In this document: positions 34,778 to 46,882 of the stretch, one piece after another | How the letters are laid out: each line of letters begins with the position of its first letter | Numbering within the stretch: position 1 is the stretch's first letter | Program-made: the position numbers and the translations under genes | Origin: Capniomyces stellatus | Lineage: Eukaryota; Kickxellomycota; Harpellomycetes; Harpellales; Legeriomycetaceae | Direction: 5' to 3' | Length of the DNA stretch: 57,702 bases | Assembly (NCBI GenBank): GCA_001661515.1 | Contig: LUVW01000007.1 | Span: forward strand, 585,008 to 642,709 | The notes under the pieces: generated by a model | Database searches by the model: none | Seen by the model: the letters and a program-made list of their open reading frames with translations, nothing else | Told to the model about the DNA's origin: nothing

Positions 34778-36269
34778 TCCCGCTAAGAAAATATTTTGAA
34801 AACTAGCGATGAATGATAAACACCCTTTATTAGCCTTGAGGAATCTATTGCAATGGAAATCGAATCTAGTATTTCCACAACAAAAAAGAAAAAAAAATTG
34901 AATTAACAATAAAAAAGTAAAAGTGAACAATTCAAAAAAAAAAATTGATGAAGCTGGGAAAAATTAAATTTTTGCCAATTAAGTTACTTTGAAATTACAG
35001 ATCAGGATTATTCAAATCAATCAGAAATTAAACCCATATTATAGTGTAGGCGTAACGAACAATTCTCTCTCACATATACACATATACACATACACTCGCT
35101 TTTTCTTTTTGGTCGAATGATATCATGGTCAAGCTTTAACTGTGAACGTGCTATATTGTCTATTGAGCAGAGTGCTTTTTCATGTTTTGATTGTGTTTGT
35201 ATTAAATCTCAGCTCTTGTTGGCTTTGGGGTGTTTTCTTTTAAAGAATATAACAATAGAGGTGTAAATTCTTCAAAAGTAAAATATCGCTAGTTAAACTA
35301 TGGTAGGTGTTCTGTGATTTGTGGCAATAAGGCGGCAATTAAAGTGAGAATTCTATGCACTCTAGACACAGTAGAGGTTCTCGCTGACATGAGCAGACTC
35401 AGCCTAACGTGCAAGCTGAAGCAGGTATTCTTTGCTCGTTATAGCTTCGTGACCCTATTTAACGCATTAGTTTACTCGACAGCTTTCAATGACCTCGGGA
35501 ATTGAAACGTGCTTGATTTAGTTGTGAAAATTACAGTAAATGTTGCTCCAAGCAAATCTTGCGTCAAGCACGACTAATAAAACCTAAATAATATCATGGC
35601 AGGTAACAAATTACAAGTAGCCTTAATGAGTGGTTTGTTTTGGCCAATTATAGCAGTCCAAAAGGGCAATTCTGCTGTTGCTATTGGCCATCATGCATTA
35701 TTATTTAATTTTAAATTCAAATTCCACAATATTAGTAATAAGGCTTTAAATCCTGCCAGGTTCAAAGCTAGGAGGGATGCAATACAACCCGTCAAACTCC
35801 GCCAATTAAAACCCAAAATGCATTGCAATTAGGACCATAAACCAAAATTTTAAAAATAAAAACAACCTTTCAAAAACAGCTACGTGTGAACTAGACAACA
35901 AATTCCTAAATTTGTAAAAGTAGAGTAAACAAAACAGACCCACATTTTAAACCTGGAAGTTGGGGGGGGGGTTTTGTTTTAGTTCATAATTTAACTTTAG
36001 CTTTATTTTTACAAAAGCAATCCAGAAAAGTTGCAAAGTCTGGTTGGAATAGTAGCAAAAAAAAACAAAAACAAAAAAAAACAAAAAACAAAACTTGGTT
36101 TATTCCTATATACTGACTTGGGAGCTTGTAAATATTGTCCGACCCTTTGTTTTCTTCCAACATCAATTGAGCTGGATTTAATCTATACCATTATCATTCG
36201 GAATATCATTCCCTTTTATAAGGAAATAGAAAGAAAAAGAACAATAACAATAAATTGGGGTTTAATAAA
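34778..36269. other. Divergent intergenic region
   Basis: About 1.5 kb between the TSR4 start (minus) and the J-protein gene (plus). Open frames at 35314-35505 and 35596-35832 are not recognisable. A 10-bp G run is at 35962-35971 and an A/C-rich simple stretch at about 36056-36093. Confidence 0.5.
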
Positions 36270-37503
36270 ATGAGATTTGGAATTAACTTTTCTCTGTTGA
36301 GCTTTATGCTCATCAGTTTCTTATTTGTTCAAAATGCATCTGCATGGGAGGAAATAGATTATGAGATATTTGAGCTTTGGGATGCTATCAAGAACAAGGA
36401 GCACACAACAGATTGGTACAGCTTGCTAAACTTGACAAGCTCGGCCACGGTTCCAGAGATCAACAGATCATATCGAAAGCTATCCCTTAAATACCAGTAA
36501 GTACAAACTACAGATACCTGATATCTAGCGCGGCTGTTTACGCTGCTCGGCTCGGATGTGCTTGAAGCAATGATTTAGTAAAATAGGGAAGACACTGTGT
36601 GTCAATTTGGTGAATTAGACTATTTATGCCAACTAATATTTACATTATTAACAAAAAAAAAATAGCCCAGACAAACTAAAGGGATCAAAGAAGGAGATCA
36701 AGCTGGCGACCGAAAAGTATGCCCGTCTTGGCCTTGTGGTTGCGATTTTCAGAGATAACTACAAGAGAAAAAGATACGACTTTTTCAAGAAAAATGGTGT
36801 TCCGGTCTGGCGCGGGACTGGGTATCTGTACAAGCGTTATAGACCAGGACTTGGGTCTGTTGCTGTTGGTATTATTATATTCTTTTCGGCCATGCAGTAT
36901 ATGTTCAAATCCCTGACTTATTGGAGAGCCCAGCAAAGGATTAAGATTATTGAGGAGGATATGGCCAAGTCCAAACCACCAAAACAGTCAGCACCCCGCC
37001 AACTAAATAGAAAACAACGAAGACAAAATCCAAATGCGACACTAGATGACGAGTATGAGGACGAGCCTGTGGACTACATCGTCAGTGACCTTAACCCATA
37101 CTCGATCAAACCACCAAGCATTATGGACGTTTTTATTGTTAGCTTCCCACTCTGGGTATGCAACTCAATTACCTCGGCTATAGGGCTGACCAAAAAACCA
37201 AGCCACGAAGTTGTAAACTCGGAAGACGAGTTTAGCGACGAAGTTGATTCCAGCAACAATGCAAAGCCTAAAAAGTCCAATCTGTCCACCAAATTTTTGG
37301 CCAAAAAAGCAGAAAGAGACTCTTTGGCTGCGTCAAGAGAAAACTCCATGTCTGTTGAGAATAGCGACGCCGAGTTCAATGCCACAATCATAGAAAAATC
37401 AAAGGTCGAAGCCGACATGAGAAAACTGACCGCTTCCAATTCTGACTCCAAATCTAGCAACAAAAAAGATGCTAGAAAACGAAGAGGCGGGCCTGTGGTT
37501 TAA
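36270..37503 (+). CDS. ERJ5: ER membrane J-domain protein (ERJ5/DNAJC1-like)
   Basis: A Hsp70 (Kar2/BiP) co-chaperone of the ER membrane. Exons 36270-36496 and 36666-37503 give 354 residues (yeast Erj5 about 295). The N-terminus is a signal peptide (MRFGINFSLLSFMLISFLF, cleavage near ASA-WEE). The J domain begins at TDWYSLLNLT, and the catalytic His-Pro-Asp (76-78) is created by the splice: CA from exon 1 plus C from exon 2. ARLGLVVAIFRDNYKRKRYD follows as the end of the J domain. One transmembrane segment (GLGSVAVGIIIFF) lies at about 138-158; the rest is a charged cytosolic tail with RKQRRQ and a final KKDARKRRGG. The start at 36270 is the first ATG; the upstream open frame begins without one. 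Confidence 0.88.
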
Positions 37504-38199
37504 AGAACCGTCTAAACACTGTCGAATTTTCAAAAACATATAAGTTATCTTTTATATCCATACTTACTTTACTTTTGCTAAACCTTTTACAGGCTTTTAG
37601 CCAAGTGCCACTTATTGGTTTCTACTGTTGATACTTTAAAAATGAATTAATCCGTGCTTAAAAATCGTCTTACATAGCTAACGCTTTTGTTTTTGTTTTT
37701 GTTTTTGTTTTTGTTTTTGTTTTTGTTTTTGTTTTTGTGAAGCTCGCCTCTCAGTTGACAAAAAAAAAATAGTTGGTTACCTAAAAATAATGAATAAATA
37801 AATGCTTAATCGTCAGTAGAGGGCAATGTAGATCAATTACTTGGTTTCGTAAATTTCTTTTTTTTTTCTTTGATTTTTTTTCTTCTATTTCACTTTTTCC
37901 CTTTCGCACTTCTTGTTCGGTTTATTTATTATTTTTGCTACAAGACTACTTTTATTATTTGTTTTGGACCAATCTTCCATTTGGATATCTAGTAACTGTT
38001 AGAACCCCCCCCCCTTCCAAGTAACTTGCTACTCAAATATTAGCGACACCAATTTAGTCGACTAAACCCGGCTGAATTACTTCCTGTTAACATCATTTAA
38101 AACGAGAACGATCGGCTAAATTTATATCGTGGTCAACGTATAGACCGTCAATTCCATTAACTGGACTTAAATACTCGGATACCCTGTACGATTAAAACA
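37504..38199. other. Gap between the ERJ5-like and EAPP-like genes
   Basis: T-rich spacer. It holds a (TTTTTG)n microsatellite at about 37685-37737 and a 10-bp C run at 38005-38014. No gene. Confidence 0.6.
37685..37737 (+). repeat. (TTTTTG)n microsatellite
   Basis: About nine near-perfect 6-bp units in the 3' flank of the ERJ5-like gene; the first unit is shortened. Confidence 0.95.
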
Positions 38200-39019
38200 A
38201 TGAGCGAAATTGAAATTGAAATTGAGAATGGAAGCGGTAAAGTACATATTTACATTTATACGTATTTCAATTGTTTTAGTAATAGTCGGTGTGATCTTAT
38301 CTAGGCGCCACTAATCTAAATTCAATTTGCTAAAGTAGACGGCGATGTTGAGCAGCCTCTAACAAACGAAGATTGGATGTATGATCCCGATCAAGACATT
38401 CGCGACGAGCGATGGGTTGACAAAAGAATTATAAAAAGAGGTATTATAACTCTCGATATTTATTCTAAATTGCCGAGTTCTACTCCAATTGCAGCTCAGG
38501 ATAGTCCTATAAATAACTATACTCTCTAAAAACAATCCAATCTAGGAAGGGAAAAAGGTGATAGAGAAAGCCAAGCAAACGGGAAAAGTGAAAGCAGAAC
38601 CAAATCAAAAAGTACAATCCTATCTTGTCCAGGGTGCTTTACCCAGCTGTGCTATGACTGCCAGCAGTAAGTATAGCGTTGCTGTGAAGATAAACAACAT
38701 GTTTTAGATTGTAATATAAATAGCTAAACACCAAATAACTCTAAACTTACGCTGTATTATATAGACACACCAAGTACTCTGAACAATACCGTGCCATGTT
38801 TGTAAAAAACTGCAAAGTCGACAAAAATGGTAACCAGCACACTACTATCCTTACTCAATAACAATGTACCTTGCTACCAACTGGCTTATTTGCTGTGCTA
38901 TTGTAGTTGTTGAGGACGAGTTCTATAACCCGGTCTATTGCGAAAATTGTGGAACCAAAGTGGCGATGTTTGACCAAGATGAAGTTTACCACTTTTTCCA
39001 TGTCTTACCAAGCTACTGA
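38200..39019 (+). CDS. EAPP-family zinc-binding protein
   Basis: The gene matches the conserved core of E2F-associated phosphoprotein (EAPP), a nuclear protein that in animals modulates E2F-dependent transcription. Five small exons (38200-38236, 38339-38440, 38546-38666, 38765-38829, 38907-39019) join to 145 residues with every phase matched. Family blocks: MYDPDQDIRDERWV; ILSCPGCFTQLCYDCQ; YSEQYRAMFVKNC; YNPVYCENCGTKVAMFDQDEVYHFFHVLPS. The cysteine pairs CPGC, CYDC and CENC probably bind zinc. It is much shorter than human EAPP (about 285) because the acidic N-terminal part is nearly missing. Its function in fungi is not known to me. Confidence 0.88.
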
Positions 39020-39447
39020 TGTGCTTATACACATCCACACTCCTCTAGGACTAGGCGTTCTAAAATTTGGATCTGAATAGCTTGGCTTGATTTGACTTTA
39101 TCTCTCTACCATTCTGAGCTTTGAGGAGCTGCTGGCTACACCAAAGTAAATGCTCCAGTATGTCTACAAAACAGCTTAATGTGCAACTCGGAAATAAAAT
39201 GTTCATAAAACAAAGCTCCAAAGTTACCTGTGGCTAGTAGACAGGCCATTGAACGTTTATATAGACTTTGAACTTATTCTTTGTCCATGCTCGTGGCAAT
39301 AGATATTGTTTACCTATTAAACAATATACTTCCTTCTTTGATTATTATGGCAACTATTAAAACAAAATAAACATTTTCACATCTATAAATCCATTATTCG
39401 CGCGAATGTTGTTTTTTTGAAGACAAGCTATTGTTGTAAATATTTCG
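39020..39447. other. Spacer after the EAPP-like gene
   Basis: Nothing recognised before the possible small membrane-protein frame. Confidence 0.5.
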
Positions 39448-39931
39448 ATGCATCCTGCCGAAAAGCATCTAAATCCCTACTTCTGTTGTCCCAGTGACTT
39501 GACAAAAATCCTTGGGTACAGATATATTGCGATTGTTTGCTGCAGTGTGTTTTCTGCTTTTCCACTACTGTTGCACCTTTTGGCGCCATTCCTTCCACGT
39601 TATTACCACCATATTCTATCACTAATGTATCTCTAATGTATCTCTAATGTATCTCTAATGTATCTATAGGTTATTTAGTATCAGTGCTCTGGGGTCGGTG
39701 GCTAGCTGGGCTAATCTCTATAACGCCAGCTTTGCTATTCCACTCTCTTGGCTAGCCTTTATGTTTGGATTAAATAAAACACCAAATTTTAATTTGCTTT
39801 TCCAAGTTATTCCTTTTTTTTCAAATACAATCTTTTATTGGCTACAAATCGAAGTGATATCATTCTTTTTCGCCTTGATTCAACTTCTTTGCTGGGTATA
39901 TTTTTTTAAAAAAAAACCAACAGTAACTTGA
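39448..39931 (+). CDS. Possible small four-span membrane protein, doubtful
   Basis: Two open stretches, 39448-39626 and 39670-39931, join in frame if a 43-bp intron (GTATCT donor at 39627, TAG acceptor at 39667-39669) is removed, giving 146 residues. The product has three or four hydrophobic segments (CCSVFSAFPLLLHLLAPFL; a LFSISALGSV segment; WLAFMFG; ISFFFALIQLLCWVYFF) and ends in KKKPTVT. A Jagunal-like ER protein crossed my mind from the spacing and Lys-rich tail, but I cannot support it. Against the gene: the intron would be far shorter than its neighbours' (about 70 bp or more) and an opposite-strand frame is also open at 39428-39622. Confidence 0.3.
39622..39665 (+). repeat. Four tandem copies of an 11-bp unit
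   Basis: Four perfect copies of CTAATGTATCT. Each contains a donor-like GTATCT and a branch-site-like CTAAT. Confidence 0.95.
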
Positions 39932-40024
39932 GCGGATGATCTTTTCTTTTTCTTTTTCTTTACTCTTTCTTGTTTTAATATTATTAAAACCTTTGTCGCA
40001 AAAACCAACAGTTAATAAACAAAT

Positions 40025-41915
40025 ATGGACGTAGAAACAGCGACAGCACTATTTGAAAAGGGCGGGTTTTTTGTGCTTACTAATCCACCGGCCAAACTCG
40101 AGTTTGGAATCGACATGAATGTTTGGGAGACTGGAGACAAATTCAAGGGCTTAAAACTGATCCCACCAGGCCTGCACTTGATTAGCTATAGGTAAACGCA
40201 TATCAAAGTCTACTCTGCTGTTGAGAGTATGAATGGTTGTTTGTGAGCCAAAATGTGGAATTTAAGGACACGGAATACTGAGGTGTTTAACATATTATAT
40301 TCGTTTAGTGCCATTGCCAGCAATGGGCAAGCTGGGATGAAATCCAGTTTTTTCCACTACTTTTCAGAAGGCGAGGTAACTTGATGGATTTGTAATATGT
40401 ATATACATACAACACCTGAAGCTTAGATACGGATTGGTATTAAGAACATGTAGAAAATGTTTAAAAGGACTGCTGGAACTGACAAAGTGTACCCAACAAT
40501 GCTCTAAACTAGCTTGTAGTAAAAAAATGGAGCGTAGACGAGGAAAAAATGGTAAATGACCCTAGCTTCGACTCGAGTCGACTTGAAAATATGCGAAGAG
40601 GTAAGTTTTGGATCTGCTGGTGGAGATCCCATGTTCTGCTCATATACACCCCCCTCCTTTTTTTTTTCTTCTTTTTTTTTTTTTTTTGCGTTGCTGGACT
40701 AGCAGGTGTTGAGACTGCCAATATAGCTACTATTGTTTAAATAAAACATATGCGCCTTGTGACTTTAGGGATCCGTGACTTGGATAGAAACCTTGGTGCT
40801 TACCCTCTTTCTGAAACCAATAGTCTGTATTCAAGGTGGCAGAAACTTACACATTTCATAGATAGCAAAGTAGTAAACAAGATCATTCCTCAGAACCACG
40901 AGTTTAGCTCAGCAACATCGTCTGTCTACGATGCCGAGGAATACAAGAACGCGATTGGAATTCAAAGGAGGGCGATGGAGATAGCGAATAAAGAGAAGGA
41001 AGGCTCTACTGAAGGCACGTGTACCGAAGCAAAGCCAAAGGACACTGACATTGACATTATCGGCATGCTAAACACAGCAGAGAGTGGGGATGCGTTTAGC
41101 TTTGATTTGATCGACATCAAGCACTCGTTTCCATTGGACTCGACACCAGAAATCAAGACGAAATATAGCCAAGACAAAAGCTGGCTTCTAAATTCGATAT
41201 TGGGATCAAACTTTAACAATGGTAACCACCAAACCCTAACATGATAATAATACAGCATAACGCAAGCACAACGCGAGCACATTATGCTATTTTTTTTCTC
41301 AGCAATTATATGTGGATGTTTATGTTTATAACGACTATTGCTAATAAATAGATCCCAAGTGGCTATTGGGCGAACTGCAGCTTTCGTTTGTTTTGTTGCT
41401 AATTGGCCAGAATTTCTCGGGTCTCGAGCACTGGAAACGACTGATGCATCTGATATGCGCTAGCTCAGAGGCGTTGGACTCTAAGCTTGGAGAGTCTTTG
41501 TTTTTGCCGTTTTTAGACATAATTCAAACACAGATCAAAGAATGTCCTACAGATTTTTTCTCGAGCGTTTTAACTGAAGACAACTTTATTACTAAAATAC
41601 TAAAGGTAACTTATTGACGATACAACTCGGCAATTTGCGCCCAACTAATCAGTCAAAAAACAATACTTAATGTACATCCGCTCCTTCCCTCGTTGCACTT
41701 GAAGTATATATTTAAATTGCGTTGTGCTGCTGTAGATGCTTGTTTTAAATACAGAAGAAATTGCTGATCAGAAGCTTTTACGCGAAGTTAAAAAAAGGCT
41801 AGCCAAGCTACGCGAATTTTTGAACGAACGGTTTGATTGGGTGATGCCAACGTACCAGGATATTGTTGACGACGAAGATGTTGATGAGTTTGCGCCGGTT
41901 GTGGTTGAGTTATAG
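40025..41915 (+). CDS. AAR2: Splicing factor Aar2
   Basis: Aar2 escorts Prp8 during U5 snRNP assembly and is released before the mature particle forms. Exons 40025-40191, 40309-40375, 40513-40600, 40769-41221, 41352-41605 and 41736-41915 join to 402 residues (human 384, yeast 355). The N-terminal block is diagnostic: MDVETATALFEKGG, then EFGIDMNVWETGDKFKGLK and IPPGLHLISY. Exon 4 starts GIRDLDRNLGAYPL and has YSRWQKLTHFI. The C-terminal helical domain includes LGELQLSFVLLLIGQNFSGLEHWK and a final RFDWVMPTYQDI. The acceptor for exon 3 is set at 40512 (CTAG) rather than the nearer GTAG, because only that keeps the frame. A T-rich tract lies in intron 3 (about 40650-40690). Confidence 0.92.
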
Positions 41916-43222
41916 TGCCGATGCTATTACATTGTTGGTATATAGATGCTGATACGTGCTGCAGCTTGCACACGCTTGTATCAGTTGATGTTCAGGCCTA
42001 TACATGTTTTTAGTCTGCGTGTGCTTTTTGTTGTACATAGCTGATTACTGATATTTATCTATTTTTGCGGCTCTAGAAAGTTGGTTTTAGTTCTTTTGAT
42101 CATACCTAAACTCGCGTTTTTTTACACACCATTCAAAGATGATTTTGCTTTGCTTTTAACTATAAAATGACCTACCCAGCGACTGGTAAAGGTCTTGGTC
42201 GATTATTCCTTTTATTAAACTAGACAACATTCAACGATTAAAAACCCAACGGCTACTCAAATTGCTTGAGTATTTCGACTGATTAAACCGGCTTTTCCCG
42301 AACAGAGCAGGTCCTCGATTTTAACCCCTCAAGCTAAAACTGGCGACTAATTTGTTTTAAAGAATTAGTATTGTTGATTACAAGTGATTGTTTAAATAGT
42401 CAAGCCAACTGAAGAAATAAAGTAAAGATAACGTGTATTTTTTTGAACCAAGCTTATCCATTTGGATAACAGCAACGTTCGTATCCAATAAAAACACGCT
42501 ATTTCCACCCCTCACCAAATCAGAAATAGATAAATTGATTGAGCACCTTTTACTCCATTTTTTTAAATTAAATAAAAAAATAAATTATATTTGGAATTTG
42601 GAATTTGAAATTTGAAATTTGAAGTTTGATGGGTTTTGTTTACTGAACGAATAACTTGAATCTGATTGATAAGTTTTAAAATTTGTTAAATTGGGAGGCA
42701 AAAGAACAATAGCAATAAACGATAAATTATAGAAAACAAAAGAAAATACGAAGCGAAAAATCGTAGGAAAAAAAAAAATAATAATCCAAAAACAGATGAA
42801 ATGGCAAAGCAGATTCAAACCAAGAAAACTAGTGATTTAATTAGTAAAGCGCATTTAAAAAAACCCCTACTTAATACCCCCAGGATAGTAAACATTGTTC
42901 AGAGGAGCTTTCTTTCTAAACTTGATAATTTTGCAGCGCTTTTAATGAAAATAATATCGTGATAGTTTGTCTCAAAGCAAAGGATCAATATCAAATCTAG
43001 AATATCAAAGCATACATTGTAATTGTAAGGCGCAAAGTATATAGATATATATCCATAGTTTCTTCTTTTATCAATAGATTCGAGAGATCGGAACGAGTTT
43101 ACACGAACTAATCTATAAAGTGCAAACACCATCTATTTGTAGAAATATTAAACTTTATTCTCGATTTAGCAAAGACTCATCCACCCTCAATATACAATTG
43201 AAACCACCCTGTTTGATTAGAA
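41916..43222. other. Gap between AAR2 and the SR protein gene
   Basis: About 1.3 kb, AT-rich. A short tandem array of GAATTTG/AAATTTG 7-mers sits at about 42592-42630. No gene is supported; the right end should hold the promoter of the SR gene. Confidence 0.5.
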
Positions 43223-45022
43223 ATGGCACAGAGATTCACTTTGTTTGTTGCTGGGCTAAGCCCCGACACCCAATCGCGAGATCTAGCACATGAATTTGAA
43301 AGGTATTTCAGAACTTTAGTATCTATGCTAGTGCTTATGCTGGCTTATATTGGTTAATTTTGGTACTAGAGAAGGGGAGAAAAGCGGTAAAACGATACAT
43401 AAACGCGTGTATTTAACATTCAACAAACCAAAACGGGGAGCAGAAAATTATTTATTTTAGCCGGATGACTAAAAATTATAAATAAATATACATAACCATC
43501 TACTGTACTGCTATTTGTGACTTTCACTTCAAATGTATATTACTTGGAAATAAAAAAAATTATCCTTTCAAGTATTTTGCACTATTGTTAATATCACACC
43601 TGACCTTGCCCCACTCCCTAATCTGTTTACCTTCTCTTTTCGGCCAAGAAACTTGGAGAGGTACCACTGACACTAATTAATTCTTGTCACTGCCGCATTT
43701 GTAGATATGGCCCGTTGGTCCGATGTGATATACCTAGGCCTAGATCAAGTACTTCGAAATTGTAAGTGGAGAATAAATAAGACGCATCTAGTCGAGCTTT
43801 CGACTGGGATTTAGTTTTGGCGGTTTGTAAAATAAGGATAGTTAAAGCGCAAACTGGGCGGAGTAATGACATTAAGATTCGACGGAGAAAAGTCAAGACT
43901 ATTTATGACTTAAATTAACGACCAAAAAAGCGAGAAAAAAAAAAGTCTACTGCACTTGATTTTTTGTTAAAATTAATGCGTGTTAAATAACGAGCGATAA
44001 ATCCACTCCATCGGTTAAAACCAGCTTTATTCTACGGCACCATTTCCTGCCAGTAGTTGAAGCTATATACTTGCATTATAAACGACTCGGTGTTAGATCG
44101 ATAGTGCGTCAATTTAAAAAGAAAGGGGTTGAATTACTAATGGTTAGATAACTAATGACATCATCGGTCTATATGCTTAACCGCTTGATTTTTGTCTGCT
44201 TGACTGTGTCGTTCTGTCCAAAAGCTGGGATAGATGAAAGGACTGCAAATTTTCAATAGATGCTGACCATATTTGTAACTACTTGGCACTTGTAGAATAG
44301 CGTTTATTGAGTACCAAGATCCGATGGATGCAGAGGATGCGTATAATGAAATGCACGGCCAAACCATTGACGGCAGTAGAATCTCGATACAGGTATAGCC
44401 AATTGTTGGTTTAAAATAATAATAATAATTGGACCTCAGCTCTGTAAACGCCGCAATAGACGCAATTGTACTTTGGTTGAAAATGTTGATTATGAAAACA
44501 GAAGGAACAAACGAAACAATAGAAAATATTGAATACACGTGATATTAGTGGTCGAGAAGGCCCCCAAGCAGCGCGTGGAGATTTGACACGGTTCCAGGTG
44601 AGGGAAGGCCACCACCACCACCACCTGCGCCCAGAAGATCGATATCACCAAGCGGTAGTGCAGGTCGACGTATTAGACCGCGTAGCATATCAAGATCGCG
44701 GTCCTTTTCACGAAGCCCATCGCCACGTAGATACCGATCGCCAAGCAACGAAAGGTCGTTGAGCAGAGGGAGAGCGAGAGAACATCGAATGTATTCGGCC
44801 CACAGACGCCAGGCTAGCCCAAGACCATATAGATCTAGAAGTCGAGGCTACCACCCAAGGCATAGTCCAAGCCCCCATAGGGGATACGGCAGACCTATTA
44901 GCAGAGATCGCAGCTTCAGTCCAGAGCCTCGACGTAGAAGCCGCAGTTTTAGTCGGGATAGACGAAGATTCTTGCCTTCACCTAGGCGCCATGCCTCTCC
45001 ATTACGGAGGGAAATGCCATAA
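43223..45022 (+). CDS. SR-family splicing factor with one RRM
   Basis: Exons 43223-43302, 43705-43761, 44296-44392 and 44549-45022 give 235 residues. The RRM (about residues 5-77) is split over three exons: RNP2 is TLFVAGL, the RNP1 position reads LIAFIEYQ, and DPMDAEDAYNEMHGQTIDG closes the fold. The C-terminal ~155 residues are an RS-type domain rich in RS, SR, SPS and RRY repeats, with six consecutive prolines at its start. Such proteins bind exonic enhancers and recruit U1/U2 components. The two 5' introns are long for this window (402 and 534 bp), leaving room for regulated splicing. I do not assign a subfamily. Confidence 0.88.
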
Positions 45023-45599
45023 TTCTTCTCTTTTTTATTTTTTTTTGCTTTTGCACTATTTTCAGCCATTTACTTAGTTTAACCTATTAATTATCCCTTT
45101 TTTTTACTATTTATTTATTTTTATTCTTGTTATTTCTTAATCGATTAAACAGGAAACTTGGCCAGCTTGATTAACGTGACTATAAAATGTGCTGAAGATG
45201 CTGTATTACCTTGTTTCATTATCTTATTTTATTTTGGTTTTCTGTCAAATCACTGAGGGGGGGGGGGATGGTTATATGTTTTAAACGAAAATCAAATTAA
45301 AGACTGTATTAGTAAAAACAATGCTATGGATATACATAAAGCAAGTAGAGTAAAAAAGATAAGCAAAAAAGTAAAATAAAAAGTAAAATATAATATAATA
45401 TAATGATGAAATGATGTGAAATAAATGACAATCAACTACTTTGAAAACAAATGCTAACTAGTATACTTTACAGGTACTACTCTAAAAAAGGTGTTTGCAA
45501 GAAGAAAAATAGAAAATAAAGTCTGTCTATAACCTAGACTACACGACCTAGGAACTGGATTTTGTGCACGGCGAATATAAAGTGATATTTTCACTTTTG

Positions 45600-45629
<30 letters not shown>
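45023..45629. other. Convergent 3' region
   Basis: Spacer between the SR gene stop and the stop of the coiled-coil gene. It contains a G run at 45257-45267 and ends in a (TAC)n microsatellite. Confidence 0.6.

Positions 45630-45632
<3 letters not shown>
45600..45632 (-). repeat. (TAG)11 microsatellite containing the stop codon
   Basis: On the minus strand the coding frame of the coiled-coil gene runs CAG GTA and then eleven consecutive in-frame TAG codons (45632 down to 45600). On the plus strand this reads as a CTA/TAC repeat. Confidence 0.95.
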
Positions 45633-46882
45633 TACCTGGGCTTGTGGTAGCAACTCATTCATTATGTTGATAATCCGCTTTTGGTTGTCCAAAGAAGATT
45701 TGTGTTCCTCCGCCTGCATTATTATAGCCTTGCTGATATCTGCTCTCATCTTTTCGCTTTCTTCTTGCAGAATTTCCAGAATATCGTATTCTGGTGGTGA
45801 CTTACTATGCAGGTTGTCTTTTGGCTGTAATCCGTTGGTTATGTTTTCAAATGCACAGTCCTTCTCGTCAGACATCTTTAGCTTACTGTGTTCGTCACGT
45901 AGTCCAGCTCCTTTTGATGTTTGCGACGACAATGCCGTCTTTTCGCTCTTAGATAAACTTGGTGCATTCTGGTTCATCTCCTGCCTGCTAGATTGACCAC
46001 ACTGCTCCTTCTCATTTAGGTACCTAACCACTTCGCCAATCTCTACGCTTAAATCGTTGCTACGCTCGTCCAGGAACCGCAGCGAAAAGTCGTCTGTATT
46101 CTCCTGCAGTGTTGTCTCGTCTCCATACTCAGCCATTCTGCTTTCCGTGTCATTTGAGTACCCTGTTATCCTCCGCTCAAGCTCGTTGAAGTTACCCTAT
46201 TTATACACATTACTCGCTTTGTTAGTTTTGCGCAATTTGGTTGTTGTTTAGTTTACAATGCACAGCCCAAAACTGTTACGCCAAGACTAAATGTGTGCTA
46301 TAAAACATCTTATTTTACCTGAATCGAGTTAAATCGAACAACCAAGTCTTCAGCCTGCCTTCTGTTCTCATTGTTAAGATCAACCAACTCGTTCAATAAG
46401 TTGTACAGTGTATTCAATGCCGTGGTGCCGTCGATGTCCTTGTTTTCGTCATCCTCTTCCTCTTCCTCACTCTGCACAACCTCTGTCTCAAACTCTGCTA
46501 CTGAACTCAATTCAGACTTTGAACTGCCTTTACCCCCTGTATACTTTTGTAAAAATAGCGACCCTCCCAAACTATCTAAAGTGGCTCTGCGTCTTTTATC
46601 CTCTGTGCCCTGAGCTATCCCCCCAATCCCAAGCAGCTTCTTCATTCTTCTAATCGTCCCATTGTTAAACAACTTATTATTTTTTCCTGTAAACTCTACA
46701 CCTTCCACTTTGGGTGCGTAGCTTTTTTCTAATGCTACATAGCACCTTTCGTAACTTTCTTTGCTTGATTCACTAAAAGACTTCTTTCTCCATTCTTCCA
46801 TTGATTCTAGCGAAGTTACTCCAAAGCCCTTCTTTCTGGATCCTTTCCCAAAAACGCTCGTTTCTTTGTTACTACGCGACAT
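45630..46882 (-). CDS. Orphan coiled-coil protein
   Basis: Two exons, 46319-46882 and 45630-46196, give 376 residues; the 122-bp intron is phase 0 with GTAAAA donor and TAG acceptor. The N-terminus is basic and Ser-rich (GKGSRKKGFG). An acidic patch EEEEEDDENKD lies near residue 145, and two helical, heptad-like stretches follow: TLYNLLNELVDLNNENRRQAEDL near 158-180 and a C-terminal EILQEESEKMRADI with IIMQAEEHKS. No enzyme motif, zinc site or membrane segment is present. Layout and size resemble small kinetochore or cytoskeletal subunits, but I recognise no family. Confidence 0.7.

Noticed and set aside
42592..42630. Short 7-bp tandem array as a functional site
   Set aside because: Only a handful of degenerate AATTTG-type units, similar to another at 30828-30866; ordinary simple sequence.
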